A program made the position numbers and the translations under genes. This document shows positions 27,630 through 38,318 of a stretch of 59,891 nt of DNA, one piece after another (the first letter of the stretch is position 1; the number at the start of each line of letters is the position of its first letter). Source of the DNA: Bacteroidota bacterium (lineage in GTDB: Bacteria; Bacteroidota; Bacteroidia; Chitinophagales; Chitinophagaceae). Where the stretch lies: the NCBI GenBank assembly GCA_016868475.1, contig VGGU01000008.1, forward strand, positions 1-59,891, written 5' to 3'. The notes under the pieces were generated by a model. The model worked only from the letters and a program-made list of their open reading frames with translations, did no database searches and was not told where the DNA came from.

Positions 27630-29492
27630 TTAATCAGGTTTTTCTCCATTTAAGAAACTGTTCAAGCTGCTGATAGGCCCTTGCTTATTGGGATCCTCTT
27701 TTACTTCATAATTACTATAGAAGTTTTCAATCTGAGTTTTGGAATTGTACATTTCCATGTTCTGACGAATGTAGGCAGGAATGGTTTCAAACTCATTATT
27801 GGGATCAGCAGCGTTTACATTAAAGGATAGATTACGAAGTTTCTGTAATCGCTCAGCTGCACGGCGTTGCTGAACTATTGATTCATCTACTTCCGGAAGT
27901 TCCAATGCATCAGCCGGTGTGTTGCGGTGCAACTCAACTAATAAAGGTGTTGGAGGAGCAGGGTCTTCATCTTTCTCCACTAATTTCATTTCAAATAATT
28001 CAGCAACCTCCTCAGCTACCATAGCAACGGGCTTCATTTGAGTATCCTGAGCATTCACTACTACTTCTTCCTCAAAATATATTTGCACGGATTGATCAGC
28101 AGGAGCAGGAGTGGCTATTTCAGGAACAGCTTGCTCTTGTGTGGGCACTTCTGTGTAAATATTCATCGGTCTGGTCAAATAGCCTCCGGAAACAACAGGA
28201 GCAATTGAAGCAGGTTCAGGCATAATGACCGCAGCGGCTAAAAAGCTAGCTTCTGTTTCCCGTATCGGTTTGCTTGAATCTTCATCAATTAATTGGGGAG
28301 CCAACGCTGATGGCAAAGATTCTTCTACAGGAGCAGTTTGCTCAATAGTTGGTGCAGCTGCTGCTGGTGCTGCTTCAGTTGTAATTGCGGAAACTTCTTT
28401 TTCAATTTCAACGTTTGCCTCAGGAGTAACAGGTGCATTAGAAATTTCTGGTTGACCCAGCACCATTACAATTTTTTCCTCCTCCTGAACTTTTGCACGG
28501 ACCGGCGAGGATGGCGTAATTCCATCTTTATGTTCAAAACCGGTTGCAATCAAAGTAATGGCTAATTGCTCACCGAGATTATCGTCATATCCCATTCCTA
28601 AAATCACATCGGTATTTTCACCCGCTCTGGTCAATAATAACTGCTGAATAATTTCCACTTCATCCATGGTATATTCATGTTCCCCACGAGCAGAATTAAT
28701 GTTTATTAAGATCCATTTAGCACCCAGGATATCATTGTCGCTCAGTAAGGGAGAGTTCAAGGCTTCTTCCAAAGCCAGTTGCGCACGATTTTGTCCGGCT
28801 ACAAGAGCATGACCAAGGATGGCTCTTCCTCCATTGCGCATCACTGTGCATACATCAGCAAAGTCAACATTAATTTGACCTGTACTGTTGATTACATCTG
28901 TGATACAACGCGCGGCAGTTGCCAATACATTATCTGCTTTTTCAAATGCTTCTCGCATTTTAAGATTTCCAAATTGATGTCTTAGTTTATCGTTGCTAAT
29001 GATCAACAAGGTGTCTACCTGTGAGCGTAATTGTTTAACTCCTTCCTCTGCTTGTTGCAATCTCTTCTTTCCCTCGTAAGCAAAAGGAGTGGTTACAATA
29101 CCCACAGTGAGTATCCCCATTTCCTTACAAATTTTTGCAATAATGGGAGCCCCCCCTGTGCCTGTACCCCCACCCATACCTGCGGTAACAAACACCATTT
29201 TAGTATTCACTTCAAGAATACGTCTTACTTCCTCGAGCGATTCTTCCGTGGCCTGTCTGCCAATATCAGGATTGGCGCCCGCCCCAAGTCCCTGGGTCAA
29301 TAAGGGACCTAGTTGAATACGGTTAGGAACACCACTGATGGCAAGCGCTTGTGCATCTGTGTTACAAATCACAAAATTGACACCTTCGATGCCTTGGTTA
29401 AACATGTAATTGACAGCGTTGCTTCCGCCACCGCCTACTCCAATCACTTTAATGATGGATGATTTTTCTATTGGAAGATCAAATTGAATCAT
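27630..29492 (-). CDS. ftsZ: Cell division GTPase FtsZ, with long C-terminal region
   Basis: FtsZ polymerises into the division ring. The GTPase core (about 1-325) is intact, with the tubulin signature GGGTGTGG at 107-114 and the T7-loop NVDFADV near 208. At 620 residues it is much longer than the usual 380-500. A linker of about 240 residues rich in Pro, Ala and Glu leads to the conserved peptide IPAYIRQNM at 571-579, which normally binds FtsA. Here it is followed by about 40 further residues instead of ending the protein. It is the last gene of the dcw operon and is followed by a strong terminator. Confidence 0.97.
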   Translation of the reverse strand: MIQFDLPIEKSSIIKVIGVGGGGSNAVNYMFNQGIEGVNFVICNTDAQALAISGVPNRIQLGPLLTQGLGAGANPDIGRQATEESLEEVRRILEVNTKMVFVTAGMGGGTGTGGAPIIAKICKEMGILTVGIVTTPFAYEGKKRLQQAEEGVKQLRSQVDTLLIISNDKLRHQFGNLKMREAFEKADNVLATAARCITDVINSTGQINVDFADVCTVMRNGGRAILGHALVAGQNRAQLALEEALNSPLLSDNDILGAKWILININSARGEHEYTMDEVEIIQQLLLTRAGENTDVILGMGYDDNLGEQLAITLIATGFEHKDGITPSSPVRAKVQEEEKIVMVLGQPEISNAPVTPEANVEIEKEVSAITTEAAPAAAAPTIEQTAPVEESLPSALAPQLIDEDSSKPIRETEASFLAAAVIMPEPASIAPVVSGGYLTRPMNIYTEVPTQEQAVPEIATPAPADQSVQIYFEEEVVVNAQDTQMKPVAMVAEEVAELFEMKLVEKDEDPAPPTPLLVELHRNTPADALELPEVDESIVQQRRAAERLQKLRNLSFNVNAADPNNEFETIPAYIRQNMEMYNSKTQIENFYSNYEVKEDPNKQGPISSLNSFLNGEKPD

Positions 29493-29538
29493 TGAAGTTA
29501 TTTTTCGAATTGTTAATGGGTTAGTTTAGTTGGTTTGT

Positions 29539-30915
29539 TTAGAGATGCCGATCTTCTTCCTCTTTGAAGAGATCAATGATGCGATCTTTAAACTTGCTCC
29601 AAAATCCAGTCAGATTTCTGCGTTTCCGCATTTGTTCTTCATCAATAGAAGTGAGTTCTTCGGTTTCTGCTACTCCACCAGCAGCTGTTTTACGTAATGT
29701 TGTGGGAACATCCACTTTACGATATCCTTTGTCAAACTCCTTACGATTGTGTTCGAAATCGTCATACCCTTTTAAGATCAATCCTATACAGGTGGAGTAA
29801 GTTGGCTTGGATAATTCCTCGATATGGCCAGCAGCTAGATGTTCATTGGGAAAACCAATACGCGCGTTTAATCCGGTAACATACTCTGTTAATTGAATCA
29901 AGTGCTTGAGTTGTGATCCTCCGCCGGTTAACACTATACCTCCGTTCAATGCTTTGTTATCTAATCCCACTTGTTTCAAATGATAAGTAACAAAATCCAT
30001 GATCTCACTCATCCTGGCCTGGATAATATTGGCCAGATTCTTAACGCTGATTTCTTTGGCAGGCATTCCACGCAATCCGGGAATGGTGATATACGCATTC
30101 GATTTTGCTTCATTAGCCAACGCAGATCCAAACTGTACCTTCATTTGTTCTGCTTGAGAGCGCAATACTCCTAATCCAGATTTGATATCATTGGTAATAT
30201 TCTCTCCTGCAAAAGGAATAACGGCCGTGTGTTTTAAAATTCCTTCATTGAATACAGCTAAGTCCGTGGTACCACCACCAATGTCCACGATAGCCACTCC
30301 TGCTTCTAAATCCTCCTGCGCCATAACTGCAGCAGAAGAAGCCAATGGCTGTAACACCAAGTCTTTTGTGTGCAATCCTGCCTTTTCAACACTTCGATTA
30401 ATGTTTCTGATTGCATTTTTATCTCCCGTAATGATATGAAAATTAGCTCCGATTTTCACACCCCCGTATCCAATCGGATTGGCGATATTGGGAATGTTAT
30501 CCACGGTAAATTCCTGAGGAATAACATCAATGATCTGATCGCCAGCCGGAATATAAGTTTTGTACTGATCATCAATCAACTTATCAATTTCATGTTGACA
30601 AACTTCCTCATCGGTGCGATGACGAACCATATCCCCACGCGTTTGTAAGCTTTTAATGTGATGACCGGCAATTCCAACATACACTTCTCCGATTTCAAGA
30701 TTTGGGTTAGACGCAAAACAATTGTCCAATGCAGTGCGAATGGCTTTGATGGTTTCGTCAATGTTGAGCACTTGTCCATGCTTCACACCGTTGGAATTTG
30801 CTTTGCCAAATCCTAAAATTTCGAGTTTACCATACTCGTTTTTACGGCCGGCAATCACAGCGATCTTGGTGGTACCGATGTCCAGACCGACAATGATAGG
30901 GTTTTCGTTGTTCAT
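29539..30915 (-). CDS. ftsA: Cell division protein FtsA
   Basis: FtsA is the actin-like protein that tethers FtsZ to the membrane and recruits later division proteins. The 458 residues include the ATPase phosphate loops GLDIGTTKIAV at the N terminus and VDIGGGTTDLAVF near 211, and LTGGGSQLKH for adenosine binding. The C terminus (GFWSKFKDRIIDLFKEEED) is an amphipathic helix of the membrane-targeting type. It follows ftsQ by 12 nt and precedes ftsZ by 46 nt. Confidence 0.97.
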   Translation of the reverse strand: MNNENPIIVGLDIGTTKIAVIAGRKNEYGKLEILGFGKANSNGVKHGQVLNIDETIKAIRTALDNCFASNPNLEIGEVYVGIAGHHIKSLQTRGDMVRHRTDEEVCQHEIDKLIDDQYKTYIPAGDQIIDVIPQEFTVDNIPNIANPIGYGGVKIGANFHIITGDKNAIRNINRSVEKAGLHTKDLVLQPLASSAAVMAQEDLEAGVAIVDIGGGTTDLAVFNEGILKHTAVIPFAGENITNDIKSGLGVLRSQAEQMKVQFGSALANEAKSNAYITIPGLRGMPAKEISVKNLANIIQARMSEIMDFVTYHLKQVGLDNKALNGGIVLTGGGSQLKHLIQLTEYVTGLNARIGFPNEHLAAGHIEELSKPTYSTCIGLILKGYDDFEHNRKEFDKGYRKVDVPTTLRKTAAGGVAETEELTSIDEEQMRKRRNLTGFWSKFKDRIIDLFKEEEDRHL

Positions 30916-30927
30916 AGGGATGTTGTT

Positions 30928-31917
30928 TTAGTTGTTTATGTTTTTAGGGTGTTGTTGAGGGGTTATCAGAGAATCAAGAGGCAAACTATTTTTCATTTCT
31001 GTAGTTACGGAAAGAGTGTCATCAACTAACAGGGGTTGAAGTGGCTTGGGTAAATAACGAATAGCCGTGTCCAATTCATCCGCACGGGATTGCGCCAATA
31101 ATTGCTCAACACTGCGGCGCAATCGAATAGAATCCACACGCGTTGAGGCCGTATAGGAAGCCACAACTTGATTATTAAATCGCAAATCAATAAAACGGTA
31201 ACGATCAAATCCAGTTTTGACCAATACTTGCTTGTAAAAAAGCATTAGCTTTTTTAATTGTACTTGAAAATCCGGGCCATCCTGCACGCGAATTACATGG
31301 TTGCCAATGATAGGAATCATTTCCCAACTGCCATCCGGTAAATAATCCAACTGCGCCACTTGTGCAGTCCAAAAACTATCCAATACAATTTGCTTAGCCA
31401 TCTCCCCGATTCGTAAATAAAATAAACTATCTCTGTTACGGTTGCCTGAACTATGCGGTAATCCTGTAAATACAGGCACTTTAACAGTACGATGCGAGGC
31501 CAATGGCATTAGTTGTCCTAATTCATCTAGGTACGTGGATGGTTCAGCTTGTATAAAAAGTCTGGCTATTGGTGTTTTTTCAGTGATCTTCACATGTAAA
31601 ACATCCTTGTTGTCAAAATAAAGTTGGGCCTCTCTGATCCATGGATGTTGCATCAATCCTTGTTCTACTTTTCTTAGTTGGAGTGCCGCTAATAATTCCC
31701 CTTTAACACCTGCAGTGTGATGTCTTAATAAATTTTCTACTGAATCCTCATTGAGGAACGAGTCTCCATACTGTCCTTTTATTTCAATTGTGTAGTCCCG
31801 GAAACGAGCTTGATTTCTTCTCCCTATTGCAGCACCTAATAGAAAGATCATGCCCGTTCCGATTCCTGTCCAGAACAGAATAAATAAAATACGTTGTATG
31901 GTTTTCTTTAGTTGCAC
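30928..31917 (-). CDS. ftsQ: Cell division protein FtsQ/DivIB
   Basis: FtsQ links cytoplasmic and periplasmic division proteins. The 329-residue protein has a short cytoplasmic tail, one membrane segment (about 11-30), a POTRA-like region, and a beta domain containing YLDELGQLMPL. Sequence conservation in this family is weak; position between murC and ftsA supports the call. The start is GTG at 31917, inside the end of murC (10-nt overlap), implying translational coupling. Confidence 0.9.
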   Translation of the reverse strand: MQLKKTIQRILFILFWTGIGTGMIFLLGAAIGRRNQARFRDYTIEIKGQYGDSFLNEDSVENLLRHHTAGVKGELLAALQLRKVEQGLMQHPWIREAQLYFDNKDVLHVKITEKTPIARLFIQAEPSTYLDELGQLMPLASHRTVKVPVFTGLPHSSGNRNRDSLFYLRIGEMAKQIVLDSFWTAQVAQLDYLPDGSWEMIPIIGNHVIRVQDGPDFQVQLKKLMLFYKQVLVKTGFDRYRFIDLRFNNQVVASYTASTRVDSIRLRRSVEQLLAQSRADELDTAIRYLPKPLQPLLVDDTLSVTTEMKNSLPLDSLITPQQHPKNINN

Positions 31918-33341
31918 GATGTAATAAAAAGTTGACGCAGTGAGGGTAATAATTGGTCAATATCCCCCGCTCCGGCAGTTATATAAATTCTTTTTTGTTT
32001 TTCATTCAATTTCAAATCATTTGCCACCCATGCAGCCACCTGTTCTTTAGGAAGCAGGGATACTGTCGCATTCTTGATATGGGAGGCTATCAATTCACTA
32101 CTTACCCCTTCCATTGGTGTTTCTCTTGCTGGATAGATGGGCAATAACACAACCTGATCCGCTGTATCCAATGCATCCCCAAAGCCGGCAGCAAGGTCCC
32201 GGGTACGAGAGTACAAATGGGGTTGAAAAAAGATGGTGCAAGGGGTGTTTTCATGAAGTGAGCGAACACCTGCTAATAAAGCGGCTAACTCTGCAGGATG
32301 ATGCGCATAATCATCGATCAACACAGCTTGATCACTTTGCCAAATCAATTCGAATCGTCGTTGCACTCCCTTAAAATTGGCAATGGCCATTTTGATTTTT
32401 TCTGCTTCAATTCCCAACAACCATGCCATTGAAATAGCCGCTACTGCATTTTCAACATTATGCAACCCTCCCATATGTAATTGAAATCCTGTCAACAAGT
32501 CTCCAGCCACCACCACATCAAATTGATAAGCTCCATTTTGCACTTTTAATCCAACCGATCTGCAATCTGCTGTTTCCTCATTCAGGTGGTAACTTAATTG
32601 TTGAGTAGCGGCTAATGAAGCGGCACGGCTTAATCCTTTTTTATAGAGCAATACTCCCTGCGGCGTAACTAACTTACTAAATGAAATGAACGCCTCTTCC
32701 ATCGCTTCCGGTGTTCCATATATATCTAAGTGATCGGGATCCATTGCGGTGATCAATGCAATATGTGGACGTAGTTTTAAAAAACTTCTATCATACTCAT
32801 CGGCTTCTACTACGCAACAATTGGTGGCGCTACCCCAATAGTTTGTTCCATAATTACTAGCGATGCCGCCCAAAAACGCATTGCATCCCATTCCACTTTG
32901 TCTGAGAACATGAGCTATCAGTGTACTGGTAGTAGTTTTTCCATGCGTTCCAGCAATACAGATATTCAACGAACCGTCCGTAATTCGCTGCAACAGTTCA
33001 CTTCTCTTGTAAAGTGTGTACCCGTTATTTTTATACCAATTCAATTCAAGATGCGCAGCGGGGATGGCAGGTGTGTATACTACTAGATCTGCTGTACGGG
33101 ACAACAGCTCTATACTGTCTTCATAATGTATGGACATGCCCGCTTCTTCCAACTGTATCGTAAGCTCCGTGCGTGTTTTATCGTATCCTGTTACCGCTAC
33201 TCCTTTTTCCATAAAAAAGCGAGCTAATGCACTCATGCCAATTCCGCCAATTCCAATAAAGCATACTTCTTTGATACCGGCTACCCCTTCAAAAGGGCGG
33301 GCCAATAAACAAGTATCAAGTATCGGTTTTCTCATATCCAT
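31908..33341 (-). CDS. murC: UDP-N-acetylmuramate--L-alanine ligase
   Basis: MurC adds the first amino acid of the stem peptide. The 477-residue Mur ligase shows the UDP-binding IGIGGIGMSALA at about 29-40, the ATP loop GTHGKTTTS at 131-139, EADEYDRSF, and DYAHHPAE. Two in-frame ATGs (33341 and 33335) are possible; both overlap the end of murG. Confidence 0.97.
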   Translation of the reverse strand: MDMRKPILDTCLLARPFEGVAGIKEVCFIGIGGIGMSALARFFMEKGVAVTGYDKTRTELTIQLEEAGMSIHYEDSIELLSRTADLVVYTPAIPAAHLELNWYKNNGYTLYKRSELLQRITDGSLNICIAGTHGKTTTSTLIAHVLRQSGMGCNAFLGGIASNYGTNYWGSATNCCVVEADEYDRSFLKLRPHIALITAMDPDHLDIYGTPEAMEEAFISFSKLVTPQGVLLYKKGLSRAASLAATQQLSYHLNEETADCRSVGLKVQNGAYQFDVVVAGDLLTGFQLHMGGLHNVENAVAAISMAWLLGIEAEKIKMAIANFKGVQRRFELIWQSDQAVLIDDYAHHPAELAALLAGVRSLHENTPCTIFFQPHLYSRTRDLAAGFGDALDTADQVVLLPIYPARETPMEGVSSELIASHIKNATVSLLPKEQVAAWVANDLKLNEKQKRIYITAGAGDIDQLLPSLRQLFITSCN

Positions 33342-34420
33342 TTCATGATTTCAATGGCAATTCGTTGATCAGCATCTCTTACGCCAAATGTTTTTATGTT
33401 TGTTTGCATCTGCAGTAGTTTGGTTTTGTCCATTATCAAATCAAGTACCACAGCTGTCAATTTTTGTTGCGCCTCCCCATCAGTAACCAACAATGCAGCT
33501 TGTTGCTCAACCAACTGTTTAGCGTTTGCAGTCTGGTGATTCTCTGCTGCCAAGGGAAAGGGTACAAAGACTACAGGCTTTTCCGCCACAGCTAATTCAG
33601 CAACGGTTAATGCACCTGCTCGAGCAACAACCAAATCTGCAGCGGCGTAAGCATATTCCATTTCATTGATAAATGGCCCAATCCAAACTCCTGGGTAGCG
33701 TTGCATCAATTGCCTCAAGCGTAACTCATCATTTTTCCCAGTTTGCCAAATCAATTGAACCCCCACTTTCATTAATTGATCAAGTCCTTGCTCAATGGCT
33801 AAATTGATTGAGCGAGCGCCCAAACTTCCTCCTACTACAAACAAAGTGGGGCTTGCAGGATTTAATCCAAAATGCAAACGACCAGCTTCTGCCGATACGG
33901 TTGACTGCACAATGGAAGGGCGAACCGGATTTCCTGTAAAGCAAATCTTTGCCTGTGTAAAAAATTTTTCCAATCCCCTCACTCCCGCAAAAACCGTTGT
34001 TGCTTTTTTTGCTAATAGTTGGTTTGTTCGGCCTGCAAAGGAATTAGCCTCATGCAAGAAATTTGGAATTCCAATAGCCTGGGCATAGCGCAAAACGGGA
34101 AAACTGGAATATCCTCCAACTCCAAGCACGGCATGTGGGCGAAACTGTTTAAATATTTGTCGTACCTGCCAAAAGCTTTTCAGTAATTTCCATGGCAACC
34201 CAATATTTTTAAGCAATGAACTTCTGTTAAACCCTGCAATGTCCAATCCTATGATGGTATAGCCGGCTTGTGGAACTTTTTCCATTTCCATTTTTCCTTT
34301 TGCGCCAACAAAAAGTAGCTCCAGCGAAGAATCCATTTTTTTTAGGGCACCCGCAATTGCTAATGCCGGAAAAATATGTCCTCCTGTTCCACCTCCTGCT
34401 ATGATCATACGTCTACTCAT
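33332..34420 (-). CDS. murG: Lipid II synthase MurG
   Basis: MurG adds GlcNAc to lipid I on the inner face of the membrane. The 362-residue GT-B glycosyltransferase has GGTGGHIFPALAIA at about 9-22, GVGGYSSFPV, and the donor-binding VARAGALTVAELA. The start overlaps the ftsW stop by 4 nt (ATGA), and its end overlaps murC by 10 nt. Confidence 0.97.
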   Translation of the reverse strand: MSRRMIIAGGGTGGHIFPALAIAGALKKMDSSLELLFVGAKGKMEMEKVPQAGYTIIGLDIAGFNRSSLLKNIGLPWKLLKSFWQVRQIFKQFRPHAVLGVGGYSSFPVLRYAQAIGIPNFLHEANSFAGRTNQLLAKKATTVFAGVRGLEKFFTQAKICFTGNPVRPSIVQSTVSAEAGRLHFGLNPASPTLFVVGGSLGARSINLAIEQGLDQLMKVGVQLIWQTGKNDELRLRQLMQRYPGVWIGPFINEMEYAYAAADLVVARAGALTVAELAVAEKPVVFVPFPLAAENHQTANAKQLVEQQAALLVTDGEAQQKLTAVVLDLIMDKTKLLQMQTNIKTFGVRDADQRIAIEIMKWI

Positions 34421-35697
34421 GCAACTACGCTGTTTGCTTGTTCTTCTTTATTTTTTCCCTCCAACTGCTCCACATTTCTAGCCACACTCAAAATGATGCC
34501 AATGGCCAAACAAGTAAAAATGAAACTACTTCCTCCCATACTCACCAATGGAAGCGTTACCCCCGTAACCGGAAATAAATTGACCGTAACCGCCATATTA
34601 GCAAGTGCCTGAATGACCAGTGTAAAACTTAGTCCAAGTGCCAGAAAAGCACCGAATGCAAAAGGACATCGCTTAAATATGCGAATACATCTATATAAAA
34701 ACACCAAGTAAATAAATACCATGAATGCCCCACCTATCAACCCATATTCCTCAATGATTATAGCATAGATAAAATCGTTGTACGCTTGTGGAAGAAAGTC
34801 TCTGGTGGTGCTGTTTCCGGGTCCAACACCTAATATTCCCCCTTTGGAAACTGCAATTTTTGCCTGATTTACTTGATAAGCGTCCGTATTAATATCTTCA
34901 CTACCATAAATAAAACTTTCCACGCGATTGATCCAGGTATCCACCCTTCGCGTTAAAGCTCCATCCTCTTTTTTTGCAGGCATGACCAAATCTTCGGTCT
35001 CACCTTGTTGATGTTGATACACGGCTGCACCGATCAACATCAAAATCGGAATCATGGCTAAACCGATAGTTAACAACAGATGTTTTGTATTAGCTCTTCC
35101 AATAAATAAAAGCAACAAGCAACTAGCTCCTAATAATAAAGCCGTAGATAAATTAGCAGGGGCTATCAATAAACAAGTAACTACAACCGGCCAAATAACC
35201 ATAAGGTATCCTTGCCGAAAATCCTTGATTAAGTCCTGTCGTTTACTGAGTAAACGTGCCAGATACATAAAGAGAGCTAGCTTTGCAAAATCAGAGGTTT
35301 GAACGGTCATATTGATCAATGGCAATCGAATCCATCGACTTCCCTCATTCATTTTAACTCCAAAAAACAAGGTATAGATCAATAAGGGTATGGCCAGAAG
35401 AAACACAAAGCGAGCGGCTTTGGAATAAAACGTGTAATTAACTAAGTGCGCAAAATAAATGACCAATAAGCCGCCCAGGATAAATGCCACTTGCTTAAAA
35501 AGATAAACTTCCGTGTTCCCTTTATAAAACTTATAAGCTAAGGATCCGGTTGCACTGTATACGGCCAACAATGATACTAAGGTCAATACCACTACCAAGG
35601 CCCAGATTACTTTATCTCCCCGTGTTTTTTGAAGTAACCGGTCGGTAGTAAAACTGTTCCTGAGTTCACCAAGTCTTATGTCCTTTGCTGCTTCCAT
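34417..35697 (-). CDS. ftsW: Peptidoglycan glycosyltransferase FtsW
   Basis: FtsW is the SEDS-family polymerase that joins lipid II at the septum together with FtsI. The 426-residue protein has about ten membrane segments and SEDS features such as LGVGPGNST, FIYAIIIEEYGLIGG and VTGVTLPLVSMGGSS. The N-terminal cytoplasmic tail is about 30 residues. It starts 2 nt after murD and overlaps murG by 4 nt. Confidence 0.96.
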   Translation of the reverse strand: MEAAKDIRLGELRNSFTTDRLLQKTRGDKVIWALVVVLTLVSLLAVYSATGSLAYKFYKGNTEVYLFKQVAFILGGLLVIYFAHLVNYTFYSKAARFVFLLAIPLLIYTLFFGVKMNEGSRWIRLPLINMTVQTSDFAKLALFMYLARLLSKRQDLIKDFRQGYLMVIWPVVVTCLLIAPANLSTALLLGASCLLLLFIGRANTKHLLLTIGLAMIPILMLIGAAVYQHQQGETEDLVMPAKKEDGALTRRVDTWINRVESFIYGSEDINTDAYQVNQAKIAVSKGGILGVGPGNSTTRDFLPQAYNDFIYAIIIEEYGLIGGAFMVFIYLVFLYRCIRIFKRCPFAFGAFLALGLSFTLVIQALANMAVTVNLFPVTGVTLPLVSMGGSSFIFTCLAIGIILSVARNVEQLEGKNKEEQANSVVA

Positions 35698-35699
35698 TA

Positions 35700-37034
35700 T
35701 TATAAATCGCGAACTGCATTTTTAAATTGTTGACCCCGATCTTCGTAGTTTTTGAAAAGATCAAAGCTGGCACAAGCGGGGCTTAACAGCACTGCATCTC
35801 CTTTTGTAGCTAATCGAAAAGCCAACTGCACGGCTTCTGCTGCATCCTGCGTATCCATTAAAACAGGTACTACTCCCGCAAATGCTTCATGAATTTTCTT
35901 AGTGTCTACACCCAAACAAATAATGGCTTTCACTTTTTCTTTTACCCCCTCAACCAGCAATGAATAATCATTCCCTTTATCAACACCTCCTAATATCAAC
36001 ACAGTTGGTCTTGTCATACTCTCAAGCGCATACCAGGTTGAATTGATATTAGTGGCTTTACTGTCGTTAATAAATTCTATACCCCGTACCATGGCCACGT
36101 GTTCCATACGGTGTTCAAGCTGTTCAAAATGCTGAACAGCATCACGAATCTTGTCTTTTCGGATAGTCAATGTTGCAGCGGCAACACAAGCGGCCATCGT
36201 GTTGTACTGATTGTGCTTGCCCTTGAGTGCAAAATCAAAGACACTCATAGACATCACTTCATTACCTGTACGCACGTACATATCTCCATCCTTAATAAAC
36301 CCTCCGTTTGGTACTTCTCTTTTCATGCTAATGGGTAGTTGTGTTGATTGAATAAAAAAGTCATTTATGTGATTTTCAGTAACCGCATCGTCGGCACAAT
36401 AGATAAAATAATCCTCAGGCCTTTGATTGCTGGTTATTCGAAACTTGCTTTTGATATAGTTCAGAAAAACATATTCGTATCGGTCCAAGTGATCCTCTGT
36501 GATATTGGTAAGAATGGCAATGTTGGGTCTGAATGTTTGTATATCATCCAACTGAAAGCTGCTCACCTCTAACACATAGAGCGGTTTAGGATCCAATGCC
36601 ACTTGTCGGGCAAAAGAGTATCCGATATTACCCGCCAAAGCCACATCAAGCCCTCCTCTTTTGCATAATTGATAGACCAATGAGGCCGTAGTGGTTTTGC
36701 CATTGCTACCCGTGATAGCAACAACTTGGCTATCCCCTTTATGGCGATAGGCAAATTCCACTTCACTGATTACGGGTATTCCCTTGGCTCTGATCGCTTT
36801 CATGATCGCCGCATGTTCGGGTATACCCGGACTCTTAACCACTTCATCGGCAGTCAAGATTTTATCCATGCTGTGTACTTCTTCCTCAAAAGGAATCGCT
36901 GCGTCCTCAAGCTCCTTACGATAGTTTTCCTTCAAAGAACTTCCGTCCGATAAAAACACATCATAACCCTTCTGCTTCGCTAGTAGCGCAGCACCTACTC
37001 CACTTTCTCCTCCTCCAACAATGACCTGCTTCAT
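35700..37034 (-). CDS. murD: UDP-N-acetylmuramoyl-L-alanine--D-glutamate ligase
   Basis: MurD adds D-glutamate to the stem peptide. From the ATG at 37034 the protein is 444 residues, starting [20 protein letters not shown]. The ATP loop GSNGKTTT is at 109-116, and HRMEHV and NDSKATN are conserved. The longer frame to 37088 adds 18 residues inside mraY without homology. The chosen start overlaps the mraY stop as ATGA, the pattern of a coupled pair. Confidence 0.97.
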   Translation of the reverse strand: MKQVIVGGGESGVGAALLAKQKGYDVFLSDGSSLKENYRKELEDAAIPFEEEVHSMDKILTADEVVKSPGIPEHAAIMKAIRAKGIPVISEVEFAYRHKGDSQVVAITGSNGKTTTASLVYQLCKRGGLDVALAGNIGYSFARQVALDPKPLYVLEVSSFQLDDIQTFRPNIAILTNITEDHLDRYEYVFLNYIKSKFRITSNQRPEDYFIYCADDAVTENHINDFFIQSTQLPISMKREVPNGGFIKDGDMYVRTGNEVMSMSVFDFALKGKHNQYNTMAACVAAATLTIRKDKIRDAVQHFEQLEHRMEHVAMVRGIEFINDSKATNINSTWYALESMTRPTVLILGGVDKGNDYSLLVEGVKEKVKAIICLGVDTKKIHEAFAGVVPVLMDTQDAAEAVQLAFRLATKGDAVLLSPACASFDLFKNYEDRGQQFKNAVRDL

Positions 37035-38308
37035 CGCAACTTTAATGTTACTATACTCAATACCACCAGTAATACGGTAATGATCCAAAAGCGAGTAACA
37101 ATTTTCACTTCATGAAAACCCTGCACTTGATAATGATGATGCAGTGGCGCCTTGAGGAAAATCCGTTTGCCTTCTCCGTATTTACGTTTAGTATATTTGA
37201 AATATCCTACTTGCAAAATGACACTCAGCGATTCCACCAGGAATACGCCACAGAAAATTGGAATCAACAATTCCTTGTGCACAATAATAGCAAGCGAGGC
37301 AATAATGCCACCCAGCATCAAACTACCCGTGTCACCCATAAATAATTGTGCAGGAAACGAATTGTACCAAAGAAATCCAACGCACGCCCCAATCATGGCA
37401 GCGATGTAAATAGAGAGTTCGCCCAGATTGGGGATATACATGATGTTCAGGTAATCCGCAAAGACCAGGTTACCACTTGCGTAAGCAAAAATTCCCAGCA
37501 ATACGCCAATAAGTGCGGCCGTGCCGGTTGCAAGGCCATCTAATCCATCGGTGAGATTAGCACCATTAGAAACTGCGGTAATGATAAATATCACAATCAA
37601 TAGATACAGCAACCACGTATATGCTCTCCAAGAAGCTGGTAAGAGTTTTGCATAATTGAATTCGTGATTTTTTACAAATGGGATAGTGGTGATGGGTGTT
37701 TTAGTTTCAACGTAATAATGTGTTTTACCATTGAAGGTTTTGGCAAATACGGTTGAATCAGCAGCAGGATTTTTACCACGATACTCTCTCCAGATCACCG
37801 TTTCCGAATTAAAATAAAGCGTAGCTCCTACAGTAAGTCCTAATCCTACTTGCCCCAGTATTTTAAACCAACCCGCTAACCCATCTGCATTTGACTTTTT
37901 ATACTCCTCTCCCTTTTCCTGCGTTAAACGTTTACTTTTCAACTTCAAGTAATCATCGATAAATCCAATACCCCCCATCCAAATAGTACTTACGATCATT
38001 AATTGCACATACACTTTTGTTAAATCAGCAAGTAATAAAGTAGGGATCAATATGGCTAGGATGATAATGATACCTCCCATGGTAGGCGTTCCCTTTTTGC
38101 TGGCCTGTCCTGCCAACCCCTCTTCACGAATACTTTCTCCAACTTGGTGACGTTGTAAAAAGAGAATAAGCTTCTTGCCATATACCAGCGTTATAAAAAG
38201 TGAAAGTAAAATGGCCAGCGCTGTGCGAAACGTGATAAAATCAAAAACACGGCTTCCCGGAAAGCGAATTCCTTCTTCATTTAGCCAATCAAACAGATGA
38301 TAGAGCAT
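37031..38308 (-). CDS. mraY: Phospho-N-acetylmuramoyl-pentapeptide transferase
   Basis: MraY makes lipid I by moving phospho-MurNAc-pentapeptide to undecaprenyl phosphate. The 425-residue protein has ten predicted membrane segments, the metal-binding [24 protein letters not shown], and the C-terminal APLHHHYQ. It is longer than the E. coli protein (360) because of an insertion near residues 175-215. It lies 10 nt after murE; no murF intervenes. Confidence 0.97.
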   Translation of the reverse strand: MLYHLFDWLNEEGIRFPGSRVFDFITFRTALAILLSLFITLVYGKKLILFLQRHQVGESIREEGLAGQASKKGTPTMGGIIIILAILIPTLLLADLTKVYVQLMIVSTIWMGGIGFIDDYLKLKSKRLTQEKGEEYKKSNADGLAGWFKILGQVGLGLTVGATLYFNSETVIWREYRGKNPAADSTVFAKTFNGKTHYYVETKTPITTIPFVKNHEFNYAKLLPASWRAYTWLLYLLIVIFIITAVSNGANLTDGLDGLATGTAALIGVLLGIFAYASGNLVFADYLNIMYIPNLGELSIYIAAMIGACVGFLWYNSFPAQLFMGDTGSLMLGGIIASLAIIVHKELLIPIFCGVFLVESLSVILQVGYFKYTKRKYGEGKRIFLKAPLHHHYQVQGFHEVKIVTRFWIITVLLVVLSIVTLKLR

Positions 38309-38318
38309 ATTGCTTCTT

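Noticed and set aside
30488-30500. TTATCCACG inside ftsA as a DnaA box
   Set aside because: One mismatch, isolated, and fully explained by coding sequence; a similar single hit lies in the hydrolase gene near 21244.
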